From positions 2,046,001-2,110,000 of the forward strand of contig CP087206.1 of the NCBI GenBank assembly GCA_020912385.1: 64,000 nt of DNA, read 5' to 3'. How positions within the stretch are numbered: the stretch's first letter is position 1; each line of letters begins with the position of its first letter. Source of the DNA: Neofusicoccum parvum (Eukaryota > Ascomycota > Dothideomycetes > Botryosphaeriales > Botryosphaeriaceae). Shown here piece after piece: positions 1-10,890 of this stretch. The translations under genes and the position numbers were made by a program. Under the pieces are notes generated by a model, which was not told where the DNA came from, ran no database searches, and was given only the letters and a program-made list of their open reading frames with translations.

Positions 1-371
1 ACGCCATCGTGGGACGTTTGGTCGCAGCTCTGCCGCGAGAGAAAACGTTGGGAGAGCAGCAGTCGGGCCATCCCACGTTGGAAAAATGGATTTGCCGACC
101 TCGCAGCAGGATTGCCGGGCCAAGACAGCCCGACGATCATATCAATCGGCCTCGAAGCATCCCCAAGAGACGCCATTGGGCGGGCCGGCGCTGCGCCAAG
201 GCGGCGGGCCGAGCGCGTCGGCGGATTATCTTATCTGATGCTGGTGTCCATCTTGGCACCCGACCCTCGCCTATCAGCGGCGCAGGCCGTCATCGGATGC
301 CGTTCGCATTTAATGTTTTTGGTCCTGCTGCAATACGAGCGTCTCTGCTGCGCCCTCAATCCACGAATCCA
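1..371. other. Upstream flank of the first gene
   Basis: No recognisable gene is seen here. The frame of the following transporter stays open upstream of position 372, but the upstream residues are arginine/proline-rich and unlike a transporter N terminus. I read the stretch as 5' flank. Confidence 0.5.
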
Positions 372-2152
372 ATGGGAAAGGACGCGGTTGTTGGCCCGAT
401 CGAGGCCCGCGAGGTCGACGACTCCAGCTCCCAGGAACACGCGAGCACCGACGACCGGACGCCGCCGCCACTGACATGGAAGCTCGCGTCGGTGGTGCTG
501 ATCTCGCTGATCGGCTTCGGCTCCAACTGGAGCGCTGGAATCACCGGCGCCATGAAGTCGACGCTCAAGAAGGAGCTCCACATCAACAACAAGCAGTTCT
601 CGCTGCTCGAGGCCAGTGAGGACTTCATTGTCACCGCCCTGATTCTCTGGAGCGGCGTGGTGACCGACAAGATCGGCGGCGCGAGTAAGCTTGTCCTTGC
701 AGTTCCGTGGCCTGCGTGCTGACAAGGAAGACGCCATCATCTACGGAAACATCATCTACTCAATCGGCTCCATCGTGATCGCCAGTGCAGCGCAGATCCG
801 CTCCTACAAGACCATGATTGGCGGCCGCGTCATCTCCACGTTCGGCGACGTGGCCACCCAGGTTGCCCAGTACAAGATGTTCTCGTCCTGGTTCCCGCCA
901 AACAACGGCTTCGGATCGACCCTGGGACTGCAGCTGGGCCTGGGCAAGATCGGATCCTTCGTCGGCAAGGCCACTGCGAACGTGATTGCGAAGGTGCGTG
1001 CCCGCCGAATGTGTCTGCCGTTGTTCCTGCTGACCGAGGACAGAACACTGGCAATTTTGCCTGGACGTTCTGGGTCGCCGTGTTCATCAACGTTTTCACC
1101 AACATCATGACCATCGTCTTCTACTGGTTCAACCGCGTTGCCACCAAGAAGTTTGTCTCTCGCGCCGACCCGGCAACAGGCGAGCAGTTGACCGAGAAGA
1201 ACAAGAAATTCGAGCTGCAGAAGGTGCTGGAGCTGCCCTGGGTCTACTGGGCTGTTCTGGCCTTCTCTCTCTTGGAAACCAGCGTTGCCATTGTGTTTTT
1301 GCAAAATGCTACCGAACTCGCCGAGCAGCGCTTTGGAACCGACTCCGTCTCTGCCGGCTGGTATAGCGCCTTGAGTCAATATGCCGGTAAGCATCGACCT
1401 TACTCCATCTTTTTCTGTGATGCTAATTGCCTCAGGATTCTTCCTTGTCCCGCTCATCGGAATATTCATTGATCTGTTTGGAAATCGGATCAGCCTCAGT
1501 ACGCTCCCCTTCATAGTATCCTGTGACAGCTGGCTAACAGCAGCAAGTGGTCATCTGTGGCATCGGAGTCTCCACCGCCATGGCACTGATCAACTGGTCC
1601 AACACCACGCAAGGCACCGCCGCCGCCTTCGGCATCTACGCTTTCGCTTACTCCATCGGGCCAACCACCATCATCGACTCCATCCGAACTTCCATGTGGC
1701 ACCAGTCCGTCTTCGGCACCGCCTACGGAATCAAAATCGGAATGAACAACGCGTAAGAAACCAACACCCTGCCAGGCGGTTGCAGATGCTAAAACCAGCA
1801 CAGAATGAACATCATCGTCCGCGTCATCACCGGCGCAATCCAGGACCGCGACAACAACTCCTACGACCACGTGGTGATTGTGTACGTGGTGTTGTCCATG
1901 AGCTGCGTCGTCGTCTCGCTCTGCCTCGTTCTGATCTCGTGGAGAGCGGTCGACCTGAGGCGGCTGCAGTGGACTCGAAAGCAGCGGATAGCCAAGGGTG
2001 ATCTCATCGTGGAGCGCAAGGACAAGTTCTACGGCGAGGATTGGGCAAGGAACAGGATGGTCTCGCGAGGCTTCTTTGCCGCCTTCACGCTCTTGGTGCT
2101 CGGCAGTTGGTGCGCGTACTTTTGGGGCGTGGCAACGGGGAACAACGACTGA
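372..2152 (+). CDS. MFS transporter, MFSD1-like
   Basis: This is a multi-pass membrane transporter of the major facilitator superfamily, closest in pattern to the MFSD1-like fungal group; the substrate is unknown. I assemble six exons: 372-684, 731-993, 1044-1386, 1436-1498, 1548-1752 and 1804-2152, giving 511 aa. Every junction keeps frame and restores conserved text, for example GGANAIIYGNIIYSIGS across the first and AGFFLVPLIGIFIDLFGNR across the third. Membrane segments recur from about residue 36 to the C terminus. The loop near residue 150 (YKMFSSWFPPNNGFGSTLG) is typical of MFSD1-like proteins. The ATG at 372 was chosen because it precedes a short acidic cytosolic tail. The fourth intron (1499-1547) uses an unusual GTACGC donor and is the least certain junction. 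Confidence 0.85.
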
Positions 2153-3190
2153 TGCACGATTCGGCTGGGGGCGTGTAGGAGCAGCATGGCGATGGAGCGG
2201 AGAGCCACGTGCTGGGATACTTTTTCCAACTCATGCACAAGACTCGTTCGAGAATACATATGATAGACCAATTCGAGAGTTGACTAAGAGCATGAAAAAG
2301 CGTTTTTCATTTATTCTAAGTGTATGTCCTGTACGGATAACCGAAACTGATAACGAAGAGAAGTGTCTGGCCAAATAAAGAAACGTATCTTTATAGGAAC
2401 ACGAAAGCCGTTTAAGAGCCCTGCATGGGGATCATCGTTACCCCTACCAAGGAAATCCACCAAGTATGGGAAATTCTCGTGGGAACCAGGATGTCTGAGT
2501 TCCCCTGGCGCCCCGTCCTCCACGCGGCCGATCTCAAGATGCCTTGGGAGGGTTGATGTGGGTCGCCCCTTCGGGTTTGCAGTTTCTCCTTTGGACACCC
2601 GGCCGTCGGCTTCAGCATCCGCGCGTCCGCTCAGATGCAGTACCAAGGGGCGGCCTCCAAAGCCTCTCAACTCTTTTACCAAGTAGAAAAGGGTGTTGTT
2701 ATTGGTCGTCGCAGCCTGATCACACGCGTTAGCTGCCGTACCACCCTGGCTCCGCCTGCTGATCGCACGACATACACGCTGCATGGTTCTTCATGGGTTC
2801 AGTGCTTCGTGGTCGAGAAGGTGCTCGGCCGGCTCGATGCGTGTGGATTCCGCTGGCCGGACGAGGCCGAGCTCGGGAGGTTCTGGAGACGGAAAAGCGT
2901 CTGCGAGATGGGCGCGTCTCGGTCGCCCTCGTGGAGAAATCGGTCCATGGGCGTCTGGCCGTCACGGTGGGCCGAGGCGGAGCTGTTGCGGGCGTACATT
3001 CTCGTTGCTAAGATGGATGACGGCTGGGTTCCGCAAACGGACGGGCGGTCGTCAACTGCAGGAGGCCTTGATGCGGACCGTTGCCACCATAGTAAAAGGG
3101 CAACTGAGACTAGTCTATTTAATATCCGCCTAGCCGCTGGCCCCACGGCGCCGCCGGTGGGAGCGACGCGGAGCGCTCAGTCGTCGTGCT

Positions 3191-3360
3191 TCGCCGGCTG
3201 GCGTTGATTGGCAGCATGGATGTCAGCAGGCTCGACCGGGCCGTGGACGATGACGCGACAACCGCTCCGATCTTTCTTCTCGCCGGTCAGCGCTGATTGG
3301 CGGCCTGCACGTCAGCGGGTTCCACCAGATCTTCGCCGGCCAGGCCTGATTGGCCAGGGG
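3191..3360. repeat. Degenerate direct repeat, three copies
   Basis: Three copies start with TCGCCGG at 3191, 3280 and 3333. The first two match at about 36 of 48 positions, mostly differing by transitions; the third is shorter. Each carries TGATTGGC, which is a CCAAT box read on the minus strand. The copies are spaced 89 and 53 bp apart. Whether this is a decayed minisatellite or a CCAAT-box array cannot be settled from sequence. Confidence 0.55.
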
Positions 3361-3633
3361 GCCCCTTGTGCAATGCGAACAGGCCGCCAGCACCAATAGA
3401 TATCTGCTTCGTGTCACGCAGGAGGCCGGGGCAGATTCGAGAACTCGATGCAAGCAATATGTTCAGCTCTGGCTCTTCGTTTTTGGAGCGGCTGCTGGCT
3501 GCTTCATCGCAAACAGCGTCCTGCTCGCTGTCATCAGCCCTGTCGCCTGTGGGTCTTCGGCCGCCTCCGCGCTCAGTCGCGCACCGCGCCCTGCCCAGTC
3601 CCTCGCGCAAGCTCGCTGAGCACGCAGATACGC

Positions 3634-3647
3634 ACCCTAACCCTAAC
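3634..3647 (+). repeat. Interstitial telomere-like motif
   Basis: ACCCTAACCCTAAC is just over two units of the TTAGGG-type fungal telomere repeat on the complementary strand. It is too short to prove a former chromosome end. Confidence 0.3.
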
Positions 3648-4275
3648 GGCGACCGCTGCGTGTAACTGTTCTGACTCTTGCGCAGGCGCGTAATCTGGAC
3701 CTGCGCCCGGTAGCCTGTAGCGGGAATGCGCAAGTGGGCAAAACCCAGCCCGTCGCCGCGTTTGCCCGCCGTCGCCTCCTCCCAAGTGCGCACGATGTTG
3801 CAAAGACCAGAAATTCGAGCAGACGCGAGGGGGCTTTCCGGTTTTTTGATAGCACATACGAAGAGGAAATTCAAAATCTGCCCTGTCATACCAATCGTCT
3901 TCCACTCCGTCTTGGTTTTCCATGACGTGGCTGTCGTTTCTTCGGTGTCATCCACGTATCCTCACTCCAGGCCTGTCACGTGATCTCGTCTCAGGGCAAC
4001 AGCGTTCCGGGCAACTAGGCACTTACAGTGTGAGCCTCGCGGTAGGGAGTCACTCAGCCCCATAGCTGGCTCCTGGTTCATTGGTGAAGTCGATTTCGCC
4101 GCACCACCGCCACAATTTGCGAACCTCAGGCGTACCTGATTTCCCTTCACCGCGGAGTCGGAGCCTAACAGAATACCTGCCTGCTGGTTTGCAGGGCGCA
4201 GGGCGCAGCGTTGGCTGATGGTTCAAGGGATGACTGGAGCCTCATTGAGTTCGCCTTGGGCACGAAGGCGGGATG

Positions 4276-4283
4276 TATAAAAA
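4276..4283 (+). promoter_or_regulatory. TATA box of the dioxygenase gene
   Basis: TATAAAAA lies 66 bp upstream of the ATG at 4342, a normal TATA position for a short fungal leader. Confidence 0.55.
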
Positions 4284-4341
4284 TTAGTGTCCATCTCTTT
4301 GACAGGCCGCAACCACCGTTCCAAACTGTCTACCAGACATC

Positions 4342-5698
4342 ATGACTTCTCATCTCGTTTTCGCGCCTAGCAGCGCCAACCTCTTCTCCGGGCAGTGCGT
4401 CGATCACTCAGTTCGGCCCGCCGAGATCGACAATCGCCCAGGAACCGCAAGAGGAAATCCGCCCCGAGGCTTCCCCCAGCGCCTCAAGTCGGAACTGTGC
4501 TGGAAACCAGGCGATTTCAAGGATAATACAGAGAAATACATTTTCCACTTGAACGAGGAGGATCTTAAGGCAGTCATGGAAGCTGTCGCGGCTTTCAAGA
4601 GTAGGCCACACTATCTTTTCTTGCCCTGTCAAGGTGCTGATGATCGGAACCAGGCCGTGGCTTGCAACTACCATTTCTGGAGCCATCAACATTCCCACTT
4701 CCGGAAAGTCTTACACGCCGCCTTCGCCAAGTGAGCAAGATTGTCCACTCTGGTATCGGCTTCGCTGTCCTTCGCGGCTTGAACCCCGCCAAACACAGCG
4801 AGATAGACAGTGTTATCGCCTACTGCGGCATAGCCAGTCACATCGGTGCGCAGAGGAGCACAAACTCTAAAGGGAATGCCATGGGTATGGCTTCATCTCT
4901 CACGTAATATTGAACTACAGTCTGACCGTGTTTCAGATCACATCCGCAACGCCAGCCGAGACGTAAAGCCTGAAGGCCTGCCAGTGGACCAGGAGCTTGC
5001 TCCATCGAAGCTGCCAGATGGCATGGTACTTACAGCCCGTCCACAAGAAATAACGTTCACTCCGTGCTGATTCTCGATTTCTACAGAAATTCCACGCCGA
5101 CCGCATGTACGCGGACGTAATCTCTCTCCTCGTCAAAAGCCAAGCAGCAGTCGGCGGAGAGCAGTACATCTCCAGCTCCTGGACCCTCTACAACGAGCTG
5201 CTGGAGCAAGCGCCGGAAGACCTCCAAGTCCTCGCCGAAGACTGGCAGTGGGCTCTCCCCGACCAGCTGGCGCCAGAAGCGCCAAACAAGATGCCCGCGC
5301 TGCTCCACGCCGACGGCCGCGTCATGCTGCAGCTGGTGTGGCAGCCCTTCGTCAAGAACCCCGAGCTCGCGACCCCGCGCCAGCTGCGCGCCCTGGGCAC
5401 CGTGCAGCGCCTCGCCGAGCAGAACGCCATCAGGCTCGACCAGCGGCCCGGCGACATCCAGCTGATCAACAACCTCGCCGTCCTCCACACCCGCGCCAAG
5501 TTTGAGGACTCGCCCGACCAGAAACGCCATCTCCTGCGCCTCGGCCTGCGCGATCCGGCTGAGGCGTGGAGGCTGCCCGAGCGTTATGCGGCTTTGTTTG
5601 AGGATGCTTTCGCCACGCCCGTGGACGCGCAGAACATCCCGGTTACGGACTTCGACGCGTGGGATAAGACGACCACTGAGGACGCGAACCACGGGTGA
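4342..5698 (+). CDS. TauD/TfdA-family 2-oxoglutarate dioxygenase
   Basis: This is a predicted Fe(II)/2-oxoglutarate-dependent oxygenase of the TauD/TfdA superfamily, in the fungal subgroup with a long N-terminal domain; the substrate is unknown. Four exons (4342-4600, 4654-4884, 4937-5025, 5087-5698) give 396 aa. The iron-binding H-x-D is in FHADRMY (about H196, D198). The distal histidine and 2-oxoglutarate arginine are probably in the VLHTRAKF segment near residue 327. The segment RPGDIQLINN just before it is typical of the family. All three introns are 52-61 bp and their removal restores family text (STFPLPESL, HIRN, KFHADR). A TATA box sits 66 bp upstream. It runs convergently with the regulator that ends at 5947, and no transporter or regulator partner is obvious. 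Confidence 0.85.
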
Positions 5699-5946
5699 TC
5701 TAATCCCTTTGGCTTTCCTGGGGCCGTAGTAGTTCAGATTTGCCTTTTCCTTTTGTGATGCTCTCTCGGCGCTTGGTAGATAGGGCTTGCTTCGATGCTT
5801 TGTGCTTTCATTCTTCAAACAACTGCCGGATCCACTCTTCGCTGGACTGGTCATTCGCTTTCTTCTTTTCAGTTGTAGAGCTCTTTTTCATCCAACCTGT
5901 TTTACTGATTTAGTTTGTTTGTTTATGGGCAGCATCAGATAGAAGA

Positions 5947-8297
5947 TCAATGTATCATACCGTTCCTGTTCAAGTAGGTCACTACTCTTTTCATGTACGA
6001 GACGGCCTCAAGGTCCAGGTTTGCTTTGCTCCTCACGCCTTCTAAGTCCTCTATGGCCTTCTGAAATGGAAGGTTCCCATGAAGGACATAGCGGAAATGA
6101 TAGAGCATGTTCTTTGCAGAGTGATTCCATTCGCCTGCCATGCGGGTGACAAAGACGCCAACATGATTTCCGCTGTCCTTAATTCATGGTCAGCACAAGC
6201 TGGGATCATCCAGGACGTAGAACTAACCGTTTGCTCTCGACATTTCATGAAGCCCACTGCCTCTCCGTGGATGAATTTGAGGTGCCACATGATGACGAAG
6301 TAGGCCAGGAAGATCTCGTACCACGGCTTAGGCTTACTTTTGAACATTGCCTGCTTCAGCTCTTTTACCAGTCTTTTCTCGTCCATTGCCATCATGTTCA
6401 GAAAGGCAACGTCTATTTGATGGCAAAGCGCTGGTGAAATAGGCTTGGTGCCACAATACCCAGCCTCGGCGTTATCCACGTTCGGCGTATCCAACGTCTC
6501 CGTGCCAACTATGCTGCCCCAGCCCTGGCAGAAGGCCGCGGTGGAACAAATGCGCAACGCTAACTTTATCATCTTGCTGTCGTTCTTCTGGCCATACCGG
6601 TGTGCCTCTTTAAATGTTGCACAAGCGAGCTCATCAGAAAGGCTTTGCAACATCTGATCCTCGACAGCCCCACGGCTTCGTTCGACCATCGCATGAACGA
6701 TTCCAACGAGCGCACGGTCATCTGCACAGGCGAATGGAGGCAGATTTACAGTCGTCTTCTTCCCCTTGACTTGCCATTCTTCCGTTGTCAAGTCACCTTC
6801 ACGTGGGGCAAACTCGCTGCAGGACACTTTGAAGTTTGGTACCGCCACCGAAATGTTCCCGGCAAGCGTCCAGCGTATCTCGATCGTCCTGTGCCCCATC
6901 TTCGGGTTCTTCCAGAGATATCTCCGGAAAGAAATCCTCTCCTGGCCGAACTTTCCGTTTCCTGAGCACGCGCTTTCAGTCGGCAACAGCACAAGACACA
7001 CCAGAACGGAAAGGCTTACCGTGGCGCACCAGACTAACATCGCCCAGGTCCTCCCGCGAGCACGGTTGGAAAAACAGCCTGTGCGTCTCCCGGACATGAC
7101 AGCACGTCCTGCACGGGTTATCTTGGTCGCACTTCCCCGTCCCGCGTCAGCACATTCCCCACATCTTCCCGAGCAACAAAAAAAAAACACACATACCTCA
7201 ATCTTCAGCATCCGACACCGCACACACGCCTTCGCCCTCCTCACCAACTTCGTCTTCTCCCGCGCCTCATCCGTCAGCCGCCCATCCTTCCTCTTCCGGC
7301 TCCCCTGCGCCGGCGCCTCCCACACCCGCGTCGTCGGCGCCACCACCACCACCACCGCCGACCCAGGACTGCTCCCGTCGGGCGTCACGCACCCCGACGC
7401 CCGCCCGCTGCTCGCCTCCGTGCTGCCCCGCCTGCCGTCGTCCCCGTCAGACACCAGCTCGAAGCTCAGCGGCGTCAGGCCCTCGTGGCTGCCGACCATC
7501 GACCACGGCGACACGCCGTCTGCGGACGGGTCGTCCGCGCCGGCGACGGTCTCCCACGCGCCGCCTAGCGGGTGTCGCGCGGTGTTGGGCGGCGGGATGT
7601 CGGGGAGGGGCTGCCAGTCCGGGGCGGGCGGTACTGGGGCGGCGGGGAGCCAGGGTTCGTGGGTGATGGACGGGCGGGTGCCGCTGGCGGTCGGCGGGGG
7701 GCCGGGGGCGCGGGTGGGGGCGTCGAGGAGCAGATCGATGTTGTGGAGCGGGCTGAAGTCCGGGGCGTCGGGGGCAGGTGCGAGGTGCAAGTCGCGGAAT
7801 GGGTGGACGGTTTGGGCGCGGTGCCATGTTGTGCTGTCGTGGTTGGCGGCTGGTGGGAGGAGGCGTGGGTTCGACGGTGCGTCGTAGGATCGTTGGGCGC
7901 CTTGTGTCGAAGGAAATATGCCATTGCTTTGCAAATCGTTCGAGATCAGGGAGCGGTACGAAAGGTTGTATTCCTGTAGAAACTCTGCCTCAAAAACACC
8001 GGAGTTCTGGTTCGCTGACAAGTCTCCTGGTGCTACTGGGAGTATGTTCGTTGGAGCAAGTGATAGGCTGGGTACGAGGAAATTGTCATGGAATGTGTGT
8101 TCTTCCGTTTGTTGTGCACCATCGAATGGCTGCCATAATAGGCCTCCGAAATCATTGTGAACCTCTGAGTCCAAGTTGCCAAAGAGAATGTGGTGGTAAA
8201 TTTCTTCATCGGTGGGACGCTTTGGGTTGTTGGCTGGACTCGAGCCTTGTGACGTAAGCATAGCTAATATTGCGGCTTCAACAAATCCTACTGCCAA
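5947..8297 (-). CDS. Zn2Cys6 transcription factor
   Basis: This is a predicted nuclear transcription factor with a fungal binuclear zinc cluster placed mid-protein. Four exons on the minus strand (8297-7197, 7131-7020, 6961-6228, 6177-5947) give about 725 aa. The cluster is interrupted by the first intron: CVRCRMLKIE on exon 1 joins CDQDNPCRTC on exon 2. The six ligands are about C358, C361, C368, C374, C377 and C391. A long Pro/Ser-rich disordered N-terminal region precedes it and a helical C-terminal domain follows, ending with WNHSAKNMLYHFR. That ending matches a known fungal regulator subgroup and required the last intron (6178-6227). The start is uncertain: ATG codons lie at 8297 and 8261 and an upstream exon is possible. 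The targets are unknown. Confidence 0.75.
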
Positions 8298-9216
8298 GCC
8301 TTGCGCAGCTGCAAAGCTTGGTTTCGTTTGAACAGTTCCTGATAGAAGCCGAGCGAACGATAGAACAAGAAAGGTTGGAAAGGATAGACGGGCAAGAGGA
8401 ATGATTGAGGGAACTCAGGGCGTTTCGCAGAAAACTGATAAAATCACGCTTCCCCGCTCCCGACGCGAGGCGCGGCTGTGTGGAACGTTGGGCTGCCAAC
8501 GCATTCTGCATGAGGCTTGCCTCACGTCGCCGACGGCTGTGGGGCTGGCTGATGAGGATGCAGCAGGCAACAACGAGGCTCTCGCTTATGCTGATCGGAC
8601 AGCCACACGAAGCCTGTCATGCAGAGCTACACGCCTCGTCCAGCTTATCATGCCGTGATAGGTCAATTCTGCATCGCCCCACAAAGGACATATTTTGTGC
8701 TGATCGTCGGCTGTGACGCCCTGACGAAGGGCCTTTTTGTTGATTATCGCGTTTTGGTTACATTTGCAGCTGACCGGTCAGGTGGCCGGAGAATGCAGGC
8801 ACTACCAATTGGAAGCGTTGAGCCTAGATCACCAGGCTGTACCGCTTAATGCCTGAAAGATTTTGGGCCGCATTTCAAACAACGACATAGCATTTCCCTC
8901 AATGCGCACAGTGTAAAACAACATAGAGTCTCCAATTGCTCTGCTGATCATGTGTGCAAAAGGCAATTGCGAAAGTATGGAAGGAATTGAATGGTCGGCA
9001 GAACTGGGTTAACCGGATGTGGGATTTATAAACGCCAATATGTCAGGCTAGGCCGACTAGTCAACTCAAGTGCGGCTGCTGAGGAAGCAAGGATTCCCTC
9101 AGTATCGTCGGCGCTTCTAAATGTGACTTAAAAGTGATAAAACCCTCAGTCGCAAGACTACCTACTCGACCAAATTTTTGTTTTAACCTCACATTCGTGT
9201 CAGCGTCAGCTCCAGG
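8298..9216. other. Intergenic region, divergent promoters
   Basis: This lies between the minus-strand regulator and the plus-strand acetyltransferase. I see no coding signal. It presumably holds both promoters. Confidence 0.5.
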
Positions 9217-10263
9217 ATGCCAATTACATCACTGCCGGAAAATGTCCGCCTTGCGAGACTTTCCGATCTTCCCCGAATCAGCATTGTTTCTACCGCTGGC
9301 TTTTACCACTCTCCAGTCTTCCATTACCTACGGCCTGGCTATAAACGCTATCTGCAGGATACACTGGCCAGCTATCGGGCTGAGTGTCAGGAAAGTATTC
9401 TGGATCCAGATGCCGTCGTTGTCGTTGCAGAACAGGCCTCAAAGGAAAACGAGTCTGACTCGGTATTTCCGGAGTTGAAACAAGTATACCCTCCTCTTCA
9501 CGAGCAGGTACCCCAACACATTCTGAAAACGAACAAAGTGATCGTGGGAGTTGCCATTCTCTCTCTCAAAGCGGATCCGAAACGATCGGGCAATTTCATG
9601 CCAGACGGTAAAATATCCAGATACATTGCTAAACGATGACCTTTACGGCTTACAAAGACTGCAGGCACTCGAACGGATATCACATGTCATGACACGCAAG
9701 ACCTTGGACGGGATAAATGTCTTGAAGGTATCAAAAGGTTCTGCGTGACGGAGGATAAGGCTAAGGAGGAGTAAGCATTCTGTAACCGGCAATTGCACTC
9801 TACAAAAATATGGCAAGTATCAGGAGCTGACCATGCTCACTGATGCAGATGGTTCGGTGGTCACATGGAAATCACTTCCATTGTTGTGCATCCAGCATAC
9901 TGGCGCAACGGAAATGGGAAGCACATGGCGGAGTGGTTCATGGCGCTTGCGGATGAGCACAACCTCCCAATGTGTATCTCCGCAGCCCCCATGGGGGCAA
10001 TGTTTGCCACGCACCTCGGCTTCAAAGAAGCCGCTGTGGTAGAAATTACCGGCTATGGGGAGTATCCGGGAGACATACGTCTATGGTTTGGAATTCGCAG
10101 GGGCTCCGGTGCGGATTCGTTGGAAAAGCGGCAGGCTCGTGGTCGTTGTAAGGGAACACCGGCCCAGAGGCCAACCGTGTTCTTTGATTGGATCACAGGA
10201 TTCGGTTCGGAGAACACTGCACCGCACGCATACGTTCATGGGCCTTGTCATGCAAGTCGTTAG
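9217..10263 (+). CDS. GNAT-family N-acetyltransferase
   Basis: This is a predicted acetyl-CoA-dependent acetyltransferase of the GNAT fold; the acceptor is unknown. Three exons (9217-9607, 9665-9770, 9849-10263) give 303 aa. The N-terminal part (FYHSPVFHYLRPGY) is the usual acceptor-side region of fungal GNAT proteins. Motif A follows after the second intron: TSIVVHPAYWRNGNGKHM, with the pyrophosphate-binding R-x-x-G-x-G/K at about residues 185-190. Motif B is the LGF in FATHLGFKEA. The intron removals are supported by frame and by restoring the segment before motif A. The last 50 residues after EYPGDIRLWFG look unlike GNAT sequence and may come from an unrecognised 3' intron or a drifted stop. 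Confidence 0.75.
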
Positions 10264-10734
10264 TGTTTTACTGGCATGGAGCGTAGAGAGGCGGTTTTTT
10301 GACGGAGTCGGGCAGCATTGGATTGCGTTGCTGGTGGGAGGAGCTGTGTGCGGGCTGTGCATGATGATGTAACTGGTTAGAAGGAAAGGGTAACAGATAA
10401 ACCCATTCGATGGAAATTCAAGTGTAGAGCCCGGACTTCCGAGAACGGTGAGATTCTACGACACGGATGGATGGAAGTTGGGACTTGCTTTTACGGAGGA
10501 GATGACCTCGGACATGAAATAATCGGGCTGACTGGGTTGGTCACTCTGGCTGAAGTCGGTGAGAACGTAAAGGAGTACCGCAGTCCCAGGGGCATCAGGG
10601 GATGGTGACCTCGAGTAAAGTTAAAGATGCCGTAGCCGTACTCGAACCTCATGTAAATTAATACGCATTTGCTCCTGTCATCAGAGAGAATGCGGTGGCA
10701 ATGAACCAGGAAGCTATGGAGCCAATAGGTCATG

Positions 10735-10890
10735 TGTGCATTTCGACCCTATAGGGTGTCGAGAGGCCAGGAAAGCCGGTGCCGAGCATCTCGGTCAGTA
10801 TAATCCCGGTGTGGTCGAGAACATCAGGCGCGCTGAGGTCACCGTGGATGACGGGCCGAAGCTGAGCGGCGCCGGCAGCCGTGACGGTCC
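10735..10890 (-). pseudogene. Possible aminoglycoside-phosphotransferase-like remnant
   Basis: On the minus strand a short stretch reads PVIHGDLSAPDVL, resembling the catalytic loop H-G-D-L-S-x-P-N-x-L of APH/choline-kinase-like phosphotransferases, with Asp where the family has Asn. It is followed by DHTGII and a TPYR-like tail at roughly family spacing, but the D-x-D/D-W-E metal motif is missing. No upstream kinase N-lobe is recognised. It may be a decayed fragment or a chance match. Confidence 0.25.

Larger units (their letters stand above)
2153..4341. other. Gene-poor 2.2 kb spacer
   Basis: Open frames occur on both strands, but none has a recognisable domain, coherent splicing or start context. 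The stretch holds a degenerate direct repeat (3191-3360) and a two-unit telomere-like motif (3634-3647), listed separately. The last 70 bases are the promoter of the next gene. Confidence 0.5.
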
